Shown here piece by piece: positions 27,114 through 36,031 of a stretch of 42,226 nt of DNA. The notes beneath the pieces are model-generated. The model was not told the DNA's origin. It did no database searches and was given only the letters and a program-made list of their open reading frames with translations. Position 1 is the stretch's first letter, and every line of letters begins with the position of its first letter. Source of the stretch: Methanobacteriota archaeon (GTDB lineage Archaea; Thermoplasmatota; E2; DHVEG-1); contig JAPKYE010000051.1 in the NCBI GenBank assembly GCA_026394495.1, positions 1 through 42,226 on the forward strand, written 5' to 3'. Made by a program: the position numbers and the translations under genes.

Positions 27114-27896
27114 TTATGAGGCAAAGTATTTTGTCACAAGGTCTTCCCAGTAGGATGTTGCCATGACTGCGGTTAATCCTTCGTTTATTTTTGTCTGTAA
27201 CTCACTATTTCCTTTTAACACCCCAAAACCATAGGATTCATTGGTCGTGATGTTAAGCACTATTTTTACGTATCCCATGTCGGCAAATGCCTTTGCAACA
27301 GGTGAATCAATAACGATAGCACCGACTCGTGATGGGCCAACGATTAAATCAGCTACCGCATCGGTGTACAGATCATAGCTGCTGAAATTATCGCTGTTTA
27401 ATGTACCAGTAGCAACCAGAGTGTCATTTACCCAACCCCAACCCGTTGTCCCTGTTTGAGCACCAATAATATAATTCGCTAGATCGTCTTCCGTCATAAT
27501 GTTTACATCAGATCCAATTTTAACAAGGACTGCCTGGTTTGCATCGTAATACGGGTCGCTAAAATCAAGTTGTCCTTTTCTTTCATCTGTGATCGTCATC
27601 GCTGCAGCAATCACATCAATCTTTCCGGTTTGCAGTGCAGGTATCAAGGAGTCAAAACCAATATCTTGAACTTCAACCGTGTATCCTTGATCTGTCAATA
27701 TCTTGGTAATAAGTTCAACATCAAATCCGACAATGGCCCCATTTGCGTCTGTAAATTCAAATGGCGGAAAATCAGCTGATGTTCCCACGATGATTTTATT
27801 TGCTGGCTTCTGCGTACATCCTGATAACGACATGGCCACGACGACTAATGCCAAAATCAGGGGCACTACTAATAGTTTCTTTTTTGTGTTTATCAT
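27114..27896 (-). CDS. Polar amino acid ABC transporter substrate-binding lipoprotein
   Basis: This 260-residue extracellular binding protein of the SBP_bac_3 family captures amino acids. A signal peptide ends in the lipobox LSGC, giving a lipid-anchored cysteine. The mature part reads KIIVGTSADFPPFEF, then GFDVELITKIL, DVIAAAMTITDERK and FSDPYYDANQAVLV, all family-typical. The frame opens at 27929, but GGGGAG lies just upstream of the ATG at 27896, which starts the signal peptide directly. It leads the operon. The ligand cannot be chosen between glutamine, glutamate and others. Confidence 0.93.
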   Translation of the reverse strand: MINTKKKLLVVPLILALVVVAMSLSGCTQKPANKIIVGTSADFPPFEFTDANGAIVGFDVELITKILTDQGYTVEVQDIGFDSLIPALQTGKIDVIAAAMTITDERKGQLDFSDPYYDANQAVLVKIGSDVNIMTEDDLANYIIGAQTGTTGWGWVNDTLVATGTLNSDNFSSYDLYTDAVADLIVGPSRVGAIVIDSPVAKAFADMGYVKIVLNITTNESYGFGVLKGNSELQTKINEGLTAVMATSYWEDLVTKYFAS

Positions 27897-28029
27897 TTTT
27901 TTTTCTCCCCACGAAAACATATGTGTCACTCATTATTTAAATATTACAGTTATGTTAAAGATTTCAAAACACTTTAATGCCCTCGTAAAAGAAAAGCTAC
28001 TTAAACGACATCTAATTTTGTGGTCGCAT

Positions 28030-28605
28030 ATGTATTTATTTTTTGATACGGAAACAACAGGGTTACCAAAACACTATAATGCCCCAGTGGAACAGCTTGA
28101 GAATTGGCCAAGACTCGTACAAATCGCCTGGTTGCTTTTCGATGGTTCGCAACATTGTACATCTGAGAAGAATTATATGATTAAGCCTGATGGTTTTACG
28201 ATTCCTGAGTCTGCAGTAAAAATACATGGGATTACCACGGAGAAAGCACTTTCGAAGGGAGCTGATTTATCGCCGGTTCTAAAGGAATTTTCCGATGATA
28301 TGAATACTGCGATGGTTGTCGTTGGCCATAACATAAATTTTGATGAAAAAATTGTCGCTGCTGAGTTTCTGCGAAAAAAAATGAATCATTCCCTTTTTGA
28401 TAAAACAAGGATTTGTACGATGCAGTCGTCCACGGATTTTTGTAAGCTTCCAGGAAAATACGGGAATTATAAATGGCCGAATTTAAAGGAACTGCATCGG
28501 AAATTGTTTCACGAAGAGTTTGATGGAGCACATAACGCTTTTTCTGATGTGAGCGCATGTGCAAAATGTTTTTTTGAGTTGAAAAAACAAGGGGTCATCA
28601 AATAA
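28030..28605 (+). CDS. DnaQ-like 3'-5' exonuclease
   Basis: This 191-residue DEDDh exonuclease domain resembles the proofreading subunit of bacterial polymerase III. ExoI is FFDTETTGL at the start, ExoII is VVGHNINFDEKIV, and ExoIII is HNAFSDVSACAKC, supplying the catalytic acids and histidine. The frame is open back to 27703, but that part is antisense to the binding-protein gene. A TATA-like CTTAAAC lies about 27 bases before the ATG at 28030, so a leaderless start there fits. RNase HI follows closely, suggesting a small nucleic-acid processing unit. Confidence 0.88.
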   Translation: MYLFFDTETTGLPKHYNAPVEQLENWPRLVQIAWLLFDGSQHCTSEKNYMIKPDGFTIPESAVKIHGITTEKALSKGADLSPVLKEFSDDMNTAMVVVGHNINFDEKIVAAEFLRKKMNHSLFDKTRICTMQSSTDFCKLPGKYGNYKWPNLKELHRKLFHEEFDGAHNAFSDVSACAKCFFELKKQGVIK

Positions 28606-28632
28606 ACGTTTTTATAGTGGAGAATGAAAAAA

Positions 28633-29064
28633 ATGAAATCTGATAAAATATTTGTATATACCGATGGCGGAGCACGAGGGAACCCAGGTCCTGCAGCAAT
28701 TGGTATTATGCTGTACGATGAAAAGAAACAACTTTTATTAGAACATAAAGAATGCATTGGGACTGCGACAAATAATGTTGCTGAATATAAAGCACTCATC
28801 AAAGCGCTAGAACTTGCTGCAGGTTTTTCTCAAAATGAACTGTGTTGTTTTCTCGATAGCGAACTTGTCGTCATGCAGCTGAAGGGACGGTATAAAGTTA
28901 AAACCCCGCATATTTATACTCTTTATTCTGATTTGAAACAACGAGAAAAAATGTTTAAAAAAGTGGTGTACAACCATCGGAGAAGAACCGATCTGTTCAT
29001 TTCTAGATGTGATGCACTGGTAAATGATGCATTAGATGGCGGTCGTGAACGAAACAATAAGTAG
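28633..29064 (+). CDS. rnhA: Ribonuclease HI
   Basis: This 143-residue enzyme cuts RNA in RNA-DNA hybrids. The catalytic acids are seen in YTDGGARGNPGPA, NVAEYKALI, LDSELVV and SRCDALVNDAL. It resembles the short, single-domain form found in some archaea and bacteria that often lacks extra substrate-binding loops. The frame begins at an ATG at 28624, but GGAG ends only one base before that; spacing is better for the ATG at 28633. Eighteen bases separate the exonuclease stop from the first ATG. Confidence 0.92.
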   Translation: MKSDKIFVYTDGGARGNPGPAAIGIMLYDEKKQLLLEHKECIGTATNNVAEYKALIKALELAAGFSQNELCCFLDSELVVMQLKGRYKVKTPHIYTLYSDLKQREKMFKKVVYNHRRRTDLFISRCDALVNDALDGGRERNNK

Positions 29065-29114
29065 AATTTCATGACCTAAAAAGATATACAAGAGGACTTT
29101 ATTATCCCCCTCCG

Positions 29115-30962
29115 ATGGACGTTCTCATAAAAGCCAGTGGTTTATCAAAAACAATCGAAGGTAAACTATTGTTTGATGATGCATCGTTTGAGATTCGCTC
29201 TGATAACTGTATAGGCTTTCTTGGTCAAAACGGTTGCGGAAAGACTACGCTTTTTAAAATTCTATTAGGATATGAACGAGTAAGCAGTGGAGAACTCTAC
29301 CGCAAAGAGAACCTGCAGATGAGATGCTTAGAGCAAGTAGCAGTAAGTTCCATGGATCAAACAGTCGCTGATTTTTTTGCTCGTACGACACAGCCGTATG
29401 CGATCCAGCAGCAAATCAAAATGTATGAAGCAAAGCTAGAGGATCCTGATATTTACAGTTCACCTGAGTACTCCGATGTCCTTGAAAACATCCAAAGACT
29501 TCGGGTTTCTGCGAGTAAATCCGCAAGCAGCGTACGCTTTGATGCAGCATGCAATATGCTAAATGAGATCGGGTTTGACGATGTGTCACCAACAACAAAA
29601 ATAGATGTCCTTTCCGGTGGAGAACGCCAGAAGATTGCACTCACCAGTGTTCTTGCAAAACCTGATGATTGCGATCTGTTACTATTGGATGAGCCGACGA
29701 ATCATCTTGATATCGATACGATCGAATGGCTGGAACGAAAAATAGTTGATTTTCCACAGGCAGTCATGATTATTTCCCATGACCGATATCTGCTTGATGA
29801 TCTTGTTGACCGAGTATTTGAAATAGAGGGAAATCACCTTGAGGTTTACGATACGACGTTTGAGGAGTACGAAGAAGAGAAACGTCTGACCATGCACAGT
29901 AAAATTCTTGCGTATGAAAAATCTAAATCTGAGATCAACCGTCAGAAGAAAATCATTCAGACGCTGACGCGTCGAAATAAGTTTGATTTACAGATTGCAA
30001 GTAAAATGAAACGTCTTGCAAAAGAACAGCATGTAGAAAACCCTGTGCTGAAATCATATCTGTTGAAGTTTCAGTTCAAGGCGCTTTTTAAATCAGGTAA
30101 AAACGTTGCAGAAGGCCATGGTTTGATGAAACGTTTCGGTGAGAAACGCATTCTTGAGAATGGCACATTTGAGATTCTTGCAGGTCAGAAGATTGGACTC
30201 ATTGGTCCAAACGGATGCGGGAAAACCACGTTTCTAAAAATATTGACGGGCGATGAACAGTACGACGAAGGAACATTGCACATAAGCCCTGGTGTACGAC
30301 TTGGATATTTTGACCAAGGGCATTTATCGCTTAATCTTGACAATACTCTTCTTGATGAGATACGCAGGGATCAAAAAGAGCTGCCTGAAAATGATGCAAA
30401 AGCGATGCTAGGACACTTTAATTTTAAAGGACCAATGATTTTTAATCAAGTGGGACAGCTTTCCGGTGGGGAACGTGCAAGACTTGCGATTCTTCGTCTG
30501 ATCCTGCAGCCATATAATTTTTTGCTTTTGGATGAGCCGACGAACCATATGGATATGGAATCTAAAGCTGCGATTGAATCTGCGTTAAACTCCTATACCG
30601 GGACAGTAATTGCAGTGTCGCATGATCGTCGTTTTCTTGATTCCGTGACTGATACGATTTTTTTTATGCAAGATGCCTCACTGAAAATGTATACCGGGAA
30701 TTATACGAGTTTTCGCCTTCAGCGCATAAAGGAGCTTGCTGATCTTGAGACGACAAAAAAAATAGTTCTTTCCGGAAGTAAAAAATATCTTGTACATAAG
30801 TCGTTTACGATTTGGACGACAAAAACAAAACATACTGTTGGCGAAGAAGTTTATATTGGTGAACATAACGAAAAAACATATGAATTGGCGATAAAGAACC
30901 ATTTCTTGAAACCAGCGATGGAACTAGAAAAAAAACATAAAGGAAAAAATATGGAAGGCTAA
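29115..30962 (+). CDS. ABC-F family ATPase
   Basis: This 615-residue protein has two ATPase domains and no membrane segments. Walker A motifs are GQNGCGKTTL and GPNGCGKTTF, signatures are LSGGERQK and LSGGERAR, and both Walker B motifs lead into DEPTNH. A basic helical linker joins the halves. ABC-F proteins act on ribosomes, as translation factors or in antibiotic protection. After the second ATPase domain come about 100 further residues, basic at the end. A TATA-like AAAGATATA lies about 30 bases before the ATG. The specific role is unknown. Confidence 0.9.
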   Translation: MDVLIKASGLSKTIEGKLLFDDASFEIRSDNCIGFLGQNGCGKTTLFKILLGYERVSSGELYRKENLQMRCLEQVAVSSMDQTVADFFARTTQPYAIQQQIKMYEAKLEDPDIYSSPEYSDVLENIQRLRVSASKSASSVRFDAACNMLNEIGFDDVSPTTKIDVLSGGERQKIALTSVLAKPDDCDLLLLDEPTNHLDIDTIEWLERKIVDFPQAVMIISHDRYLLDDLVDRVFEIEGNHLEVYDTTFEEYEEEKRLTMHSKILAYEKSKSEINRQKKIIQTLTRRNKFDLQIASKMKRLAKEQHVENPVLKSYLLKFQFKALFKSGKNVAEGHGLMKRFGEKRILENGTFEILAGQKIGLIGPNGCGKTTFLKILTGDEQYDEGTLHISPGVRLGYFDQGHLSLNLDNTLLDEIRRDQKELPENDAKAMLGHFNFKGPMIFNQVGQLSGGERARLAILRLILQPYNFLLLDEPTNHMDMESKAAIESALNSYTGTVIAVSHDRRFLDSVTDTIFFMQDASLKMYTGNYTSFRLQRIKELADLETTKKIVLSGSKKYLVHKSFTIWTTKTKHTVGEEVYIGEHNEKTYELAIKNHFLKPAMELEKKHKGKNMEG

Positions 30963-31010
30963 TGACGTAAATTGAATAATTCCTGAATACGTACACATTG
31001 TTATGATGAA

Positions 31011-33563
31011 TTAGGTAGGGATCAATAATTGATCCCACGTCATAAAGGAATCAACAGGTATTTTTTTTACCAAGATGTCATCTGCAAAATACGGGAGCGA
31101 TTGAGATGGGACTGAATCTTGCTGAGTACTAGGGATCACGCCACCGATTACTAACGTTTGCATTCCAACAGGCTGAACCACAAGATCATACGTTTGAACC
31201 TGTGTGTACACTTTTTGTATGGAACGAACCGCAATCTTTGATGTACTAACCTTGTCATTTATAGCAAGATTTCCAGCAGGAACCCATGATCCATCTACGT
31301 AGATGCAATGGTTTGGCGTCACTCGAAGCTTATTATTGACAACAACATAATAATCAGTCATTTCATCTGGTGCATGACGTAACGTTTTTGTGACGACACC
31401 TGTGATTTCTTTTTTGTTTACGTCATCATAGGATTTCACAAGATCACCGATTTGTGCATCTTCGATGTTTTTATATGATCTATCTGCCATAGCAATCCTT
31501 GTTCCTTCCAAGAAACATGTAGGTGATGGAACATGAGGCAAGAGGAGCAGATGAGGATTAGACCAGTCGCTTTCAATACTATGAATATCTTTGGCTTTAA
31601 CCCATATGGTATATAATCCCCAATTTGACCAAGAATGTGTTGCACGTACAGTTTCTCCAGAATTGTACGGGCCAAGCCATCCTGTGTTCGTTCCATCTCC
31701 CCAATCCCACCAGTAGTAAACTTGGTCATCATCGGGATCGATTGTTCTTGTTAAATAGGTGTAAGACGTATTAATTTTTCCTATCACAGGCCCTGACGGA
31801 GTATCTGGTGTATTTGGAGGGTATTGGTCGACAGTCCCAATTGCCATGACACCACCCAACCAAGTCCCGAATAGGATACGAGATTCACCATCGTTTCTTA
31901 AGATAGTATACTGACCATTAGCATAATTGCTGTGAGCTAATACAGAATCTAGGCGGATCTTCCATAGTACCTCGTTGTTATTTACTACATCAATCGCAAC
32001 AACCCATTTTCCAGGTATCCACGCCCGGTGGTTTGCAGAAACAATCATGATAGGACGTGTTTCTGTTCCACACATCGTCATGCATGAACAGGGAAAAAGT
32101 GGAAAATCTTTATATGGCCCAGTATCATCTATAAGACTAGGTATATCAATTATCTCTTTAATAGTTCCATTTTCTTCATAAAAATGTGTTAGGTTCTTTC
32201 CGTTATCACCAAATATGCCGCTTTCTTCATACCAGAAACCACCTCGTGGATCCATTGTAAAGGAAAACCATGTCATGAATGGATATTGTACACTCCATTT
32301 TTCAGTACCATTTTCTATATAGACTGCATAGATATGAGGATCTTTATCTTGAGATGGCAACAGCGTTTTATTATATCCATCAAAATAGATGGTATCACCA
32401 ATTAACGTGGGAGTTGCTTGGCTTTTACCAGGATAATCAAAGTACCATTCTTCTGTTAATATGTCAGTCTTATTTGCAGCATCAGGGTTGACATCGACCG
32501 CGATGATGCTACCGTTTCCATTACCTTTTTGTTCACACGCAAGGTATATTCTATTTCCTTTGACGCATGCTGAATTTATCGTAGAATAGTAATCCGAGTC
32601 AGGGAGTAACTGAAGTGTGCCAATTGAATTGCTGGCGAGTACCACTCCGGTCGTGTTATCAATTGCGCTCACCATTCCATCCGAGTTGCTCATAAATACA
32701 ATGTTATCTTCATAGAACAAATAATCAGGCATTATTCCATAGGGTATCGTTGACACCCATTCAACAATGTTATTTTCACTGTTGTAATGGTACGGACAAA
32801 CTAACGGATCAGAAGTGATTGATAAAAAATCTGACATTGACATGTCAGGGATTCCATAATAAGGTTCGCTCGTTCGGTTTTGTCCTAGTCGTATCTCAGC
32901 TATTTTTTGCCCAGTTTGCACATCATATGCAAGAAGAGGACCACCTCGTGTCGGTAAAATTATGGTTCTATTTTCGACAATAGATGGACTGAAAACAACT
33001 GATTGTAATGGATGCAAGTCATCATGCGGCATTGTTGAATTCCATTCAACATAGACATTATTGTGATCTGATGCATTCACCAGGATGACTTTTTCATTGT
33101 CGCATGCAACAACCCGATCGTGGATATCAACCATTGGCGTGGAAGCGGTTGCCAAGCAATTTAACAAAGAGTCTGAATGCCATATATAATTCCCATCATA
33201 ATCATAAATTATAAGATTATCAATTCCAAAATAGTTGGTAAAAGTACTTGCTGCAATTCTACCATTCCCCGCTATTCCATTCCCCCATGTTCCAAACAAT
33301 TCGCCACCTAAACTATGCTGATACCATGCTATTCCAACATTAGACATTGGTACTGGTAATCTGATATTATCTGTCATCTGAGGAGTACAATGAACCATAC
33401 CTCCACCCCACGAAGGTAGGCGAAATGTCCAATCGATTTCTGGAGGATGCTCAGGTGGTCTTCCGTATCCGATTGATACCATGGGACTAAAAACCATGAG
33501 TAGCAATGGAACAACTGTTATTATACAAAAAATAATTTTCATTTTCGTATCTTTCTTTAGCAT
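31011..33563 (-). CDS. Secreted beta-propeller protein with PKD and Hint domains
   Basis: This 850-residue exported protein starts at the ATG at 33563, which has a GGGGG ribosome binding site about nine bases upstream; an ATG at 33578 is also in frame. A signal peptide is followed by a large PQQ-like propeller region (residues 40-585), then a PKD-like domain (588-678: DPDDDQVYYWWDWGDG, WLGPYNSGE). From Cys683 comes a Hint domain (CFLEGTRIAM, then VTPNHCIYV, then TYDLVVQPVGMQTLVIGG) and a tail of about 35 residues. Hint domains cut or transfer the chain at their first Cys, which suggests the propeller/PKD part is released or attached to something. The C-terminal His-Asn of inteins is absent. 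Its PKD resembles that in the 36032 protein. Confidence 0.85.
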   Translation of the reverse strand: MLKKDTKMKIIFCIITVVPLLLMVFSPMVSIGYGRPPEHPPEIDWTFRLPSWGGGMVHCTPQMTDNIRLPVPMSNVGIAWYQHSLGGELFGTWGNGIAGNGRIAASTFTNYFGIDNLIIYDYDGNYIWHSDSLLNCLATASTPMVDIHDRVVACDNEKVILVNASDHNNVYVEWNSTMPHDDLHPLQSVVFSPSIVENRTIILPTRGGPLLAYDVQTGQKIAEIRLGQNRTSEPYYGIPDMSMSDFLSITSDPLVCPYHYNSENNIVEWVSTIPYGIMPDYLFYEDNIVFMSNSDGMVSAIDNTTGVVLASNSIGTLQLLPDSDYYSTINSACVKGNRIYLACEQKGNGNGSIIAVDVNPDAANKTDILTEEWYFDYPGKSQATPTLIGDTIYFDGYNKTLLPSQDKDPHIYAVYIENGTEKWSVQYPFMTWFSFTMDPRGGFWYEESGIFGDNGKNLTHFYEENGTIKEIIDIPSLIDDTGPYKDFPLFPCSCMTMCGTETRPIMIVSANHRAWIPGKWVVAIDVVNNNEVLWKIRLDSVLAHSNYANGQYTILRNDGESRILFGTWLGGVMAIGTVDQYPPNTPDTPSGPVIGKINTSYTYLTRTIDPDDDQVYYWWDWGDGTNTGWLGPYNSGETVRATHSWSNWGLYTIWVKAKDIHSIESDWSNPHLLLLPHVPSPTCFLEGTRIAMADRSYKNIEDAQIGDLVKSYDDVNKKEITGVVTKTLRHAPDEMTDYYVVVNNKLRVTPNHCIYVDGSWVPAGNLAINDKVSTSKIAVRSIQKVYTQVQTYDLVVQPVGMQTLVIGGVIPSTQQDSVPSQSLPYFADDILVKKIPVDSFMTWDQLLIPT

Positions 33564-33750
33564 TTTTCTTTCCCCCATTCTTCATTCCTCTTCTTTGCTT
33601 GACTCACTCATGCGTGCATATAATTGTCATTAGTTGTATATAAACTTATCGATATTTTCAAAAAAACTTGCTCAAAAATGCTAAAAAAGAATAATTATCA
33701 AACAAAAACAAACTGTATTGAACTCAGTATTTCACAAATCAACATACCCA

Positions 33751-34047
33751 TCACTTCGATGGGGGCGACTGCGCAAACACTTCATCAATGAGTTTTTTTG
33801 ACTGCCTGCGAATCTCCGCAATTTCTTTTGGAACAAAATTATATTTCTGAATCATGAACTCTGACGTGAAAATCAACGAATGCATAAAGATGGCGGGGTT
33901 CATTTTCTCCTGTTCAGCATATTTCAACAATTTATTTACATTCGTAATCAAATCTTGCGTTGTATACTGAGTGGTTTCTTTTTCAACCATAACATCACAC
34001 CAGCCGGATAAGAGAATATCCCATAAATTACTTTCGACAACCCACAT
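33751..34047 (-). CDS. Small helical protein of unknown function
   Basis: The 98-residue protein has predicted helices and many charged residues (NVNKLLKYAEQEKMNPAIF, IAEIRRQSKKLIDEVF). No signal peptide or known motif is seen. A TATA-like TTTTAAAAAG centred about 26 bases before the ATG at 34047 fits a leaderless start there; an alternative ATG at 33990 would give 79 residues. I do not recognise a family. Confidence 0.5.
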   Translation of the reverse strand: MWVVESNLWDILLSGWCDVMVEKETTQYTTQDLITNVNKLLKYAEQEKMNPAIFMHSLIFTSEFMIQKYNFVPKEIAEIRRQSKKLIDEVFAQSPPSK

Positions 34048-34186
34048 TACCGCCCTTATGAAATGAACACTTTTTAAAACACCATATGATTACCACCGCC
34101 ATCACTTTGGAGAAAAAATTATGGAGTTTACTGATGTCATAAAAACCAGACTAAGTGTCCATCATTTCTCGTAGATAATCATATTA

Positions 34187-34222
34187 AAAAAAAGAAAGGC
34201 AGCTGAGCATATAACTGCTCAA
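34187..34222 (-). terminator. Hairpin and T-run after the winged-helix gene
   Basis: On the minus strand TGAGCA and TGCTCA (34204-34221) can form a stem, followed by TTTCTTTTTTTTAA. This lies about 35 bases after the stop of the DUF2582-like gene. Confidence 0.5.
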
Positions 34223-34255
34223 CGCTAAGTGTTCAATCAAAAAAACTTTTTATTA

Positions 34256-34660
34256 TTAATATCTTCTGATTGTGTACTCTTTTGGGATTCTTGTGGTTTT
34301 TGGTTCGATTTTGTTTTCCCGTGCAAGCCATCCTAGTGCAGAATAGGTTTCACGTTCCTCGATTTGTGCAAGGGTTGCCATGTCATAAATATCGACGCTT
34401 CCCTTGGTTTCAAGGATCTTCCATATCTTCCCTGCATCATATCCTATCTTTGGAGCCAGGTTGGTATCCCCAAGTTTGTACATTGGTCCATTTTTACAGA
34501 TTTTGTTTTCTCGTGCAAGCCATCCAACAGCGACATAAAACTCGTCTTCATGAAGGTTGGTGAGCTGCATCAGTTTTGACTCTGGGAGAGGTCCAGTAGT
34601 ATTCAATGTTTTCCAAATCTCTCCTGCGTTTTTTCCAAATTCTTCTGCTATGTTGGTCAT
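34256..34660 (-). CDS. Tandem winged-helix protein (DUF2582-like)
   Basis: This 134-residue protein contains two copies of one small winged-helix unit: AGEIWKTLNTTGPLPESKL to VGWLARENKI, and AGKIWKILETKGSVDIYDM to LGWLARENKI. The pattern fits the DUF2582 winged-helix family of small putative DNA-binding proteins. The frame opens at 34735, but GAGGTGGG just before the ATG at 34660 and a TATA-like CTATTTAA near 34700 place the start at 34660. A hairpin terminator follows. Targets are unknown. Confidence 0.75.
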   Translation of the reverse strand: MTNIAEEFGKNAGEIWKTLNTTGPLPESKLMQLTNLHEDEFYVAVGWLARENKICKNGPMYKLGDTNLAPKIGYDAGKIWKILETKGSVDIYDMATLAQIEERETYSALGWLARENKIEPKTTRIPKEYTIRRY

Positions 34661-34910
34661 TATACCCACCTCTAGGGACGGAGTATAGAATAGAACGTTA
34701 AATAGTTTATGATGACTGTATCTGAAGATGTTCAATACTCATGAATATTGATGAAAATTTATTGTATTTATAACAGCGAGACGTTTATCATTTGGCATCT
34801 TATGCTCTGTAATTCTTAGATACTATACTAATCCATCATTTTCTTCATTTTTTTATAGATGCTAAATCAGTTGTCTTTGTTCCGAGGGAAAGTAATTTTG
34901 GAAAAAGACA

Positions 34911-34940
34911 GTTCGATAGTTTCCAAATAAATTATTTATA
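34911..34940 (+). promoter_or_regulatory. Surface-gene promoter element, copy 1
   Basis: GTTCGATAG then TTTCC, AAATAA and TATTTATA form a 30-base unit whose right end is the TATA box. It differs from copy 2 at one base. Predicted initiation near 34965 gives a leader of about 100 bases before the gene at 35068. I see nothing else in the 34661-34910 gap apart from the winged-helix gene promoter. Confidence 0.75.
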
Positions 34941-34954
34941 ATATGAACGTAATT

Positions 34955-34974
34955 TATAGTATAGACGTACTATA
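34955..34974. repeat. Dyad at the predicted transcription start
   Basis: TATAGTA and TACTATA are exact inverted repeats with six bases between, at or just before the expected RNA start of the gene at 35068. A looser TATACT/AGTATA dyad (35893-35898 and 35911-35916) occupies the same place in promoter copy 2. It could be an operator half-site pair or chance in AT-rich DNA. Confidence 0.35.
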
Positions 34975-35067
34975 ATAATTGTATGAAGATATTAATAATA
35001 ATGAAGATGACTTGTAGTATGTCAGGAATATCGTAATAAAACCTAGAAATAGGGAGGAAAATTAAAT

Positions 35068-35577
35068 ATGAAGAAAAAGATGTATATGTATATGGGAGCA
35101 ATAACATTGGTTATTGCAGGGCTGTTGATAACAAGCACAACGAGTATGGGTTCAGGCATAGGCACAAATGGCGGCATAATTGCAAATGGCAGCATAAGTG
35201 CAAATGGCGGCATAAGTGCAAATGGCGGCAATGGCGGCATCCGTAAACCTCCAAACGAGCCACCGGTGGCAGTTGACGACTATAACTATTATATACGTGA
35301 CAGTTCAGTCAATAACAAAATCTACGTTCTTGCAAACGATTACGATCCTGATATAGGGGATCAGATAACAATTGTTTCTATAACACAACCATCTCATGGA
35401 GTTGCAGTTATACAAGGTAGCTATATTGTTTATACTCCGAGCCCGCACCTGGTAGGGTGGCCGATTAGTCAGTGGAAGTATTATTGTCCTGACTCGTTTA
35501 CCTACACAATCACTGACGGACAACTAACTGATACAGCAACCGTACATTTAAGGATTATTCGGAGTATGCCGATATAA
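35068..35577 (+). CDS. Small exported Ig/cadherin-like protein
   Basis: The 169-residue protein has a signal peptide (YMGAITLVIAGLLITSTTS), a Gly/Asn-rich spacer made of six-residue repeats (ANGGIS), and one Ig/cadherin-like beta-domain with the typical start PPVAVDDY, the middle VLANDYDPDIGDQITIVSI, TQPSHGVAV, and the end DSFTYTITDG. Such domains mediate adhesion or stack into surface fibres. There is no membrane anchor, so it may be released or bound by partners. AGGGAGGA lies about 10 bases before the ATG. A hairpin terminator follows, so it is a single-gene unit under promoter element copy 1. Confidence 0.8.
   Translation: MKKKMYMYMGAITLVIAGLLITSTTSMGSGIGTNGGIIANGSISANGGISANGGNGGIRKPPNEPPVAVDDYNYYIRDSSVNNKIYVLANDYDPDIGDQITIVSITQPSHGVAVIQGSYIVYTPSPHLVGWPISQWKYYCPDSFTYTITDGQLTDTATVHLRIIRSMPI
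35170..35223 (+). repeat. Three 18-base tandem repeats within the 35068 gene
   Basis: Units at 35170, 35188 and 35206 follow the pattern GGCGGCATAAGTGCAAAT with one or two changes, and a partial fourth unit comes after. They encode the Gly/Asn-rich spacer GGI(I/S)AN. Being in multiples of three, copy-number change would alter spacer length without a frameshift. Confidence 0.85.
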
Positions 35578-35672
35578 CCTGGTGGCGGCCCACACGAACC
35601 AGAAATAAAACCTTAAGTGACGACACCGTAACATAAAAATAGAACAGACACAAAAAACCAAAAAATTTGCTG

Positions 35673-35705
35673 AAGAGTCAAGATAAAAGACTCTTTCTTT
35701 TTTTT
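35673..35705 (+). terminator. Hairpin terminator after the 35068 gene
   Basis: AAGAGTC (35673-35679) pairs with GACTCTT (35689-35695), followed by a T-rich tract. It lies about 95 bases after the stop. The rest of the gap to 35866 has no intact gene; a minus-strand stretch reading WLPDEDSARLCVKKIGL may be a degraded coding fragment. Confidence 0.65.
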
Positions 35706-35866
35706 CTTTTTGATTTCTTTTCTCGTTTGAGACCTATTTTTTTGACACATAACCTTGCAGAGTCCTCATCAGGAAGCCAGGTATTTCATAACCATATCAC
35801 TTTTGCTTTTCCCGTATATGTCACCTGAAACATGGGATGTTGAATTTCTAGATATTCTGCGTCTTT

Positions 35867-35896
35867 GTTCGATAGTTTCCAAATAAAGTATTTATA
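35867..35896 (+). promoter_or_regulatory. Surface-gene promoter element, copy 2
   Basis: It is identical to copy 1 except for one base between AAATAA and TATTTATA. The TATA box at 35889-35896 predicts initiation near 35921 and a leader of about 110 bases before the gene at 36032, much longer than the leaderless genes elsewhere in the window. Confidence 0.75.
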
Positions 35897-36031
35897 CTAT
35901 AAATAATAAAAGTATAGAATGATGAGGATGGATGCCAAACCAATAATAATCAGTTATGCAACGTATTGCATGAAAAACTATATGTTTAATAATTGTCTAT
36001 GAATAACAATATTTGTAGGTGGATGAAAACA

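Noticed and set aside
31011-31520. Intein inside the propeller protein
   Set aside because: No homing endonuclease, no C-terminal His-Asn, and only a short tail follows, so no interrupted host protein is seen; a Hint processing domain fits better.
35706-35905. Minus-strand stretch reading like a protein C-terminus (WLPDEDSARLCVKKIGL followed by basic residues)
   Set aside because: It contains a stop in the middle, has no start, overlaps a promoter element, and I could not name a family; at most a degraded fragment.
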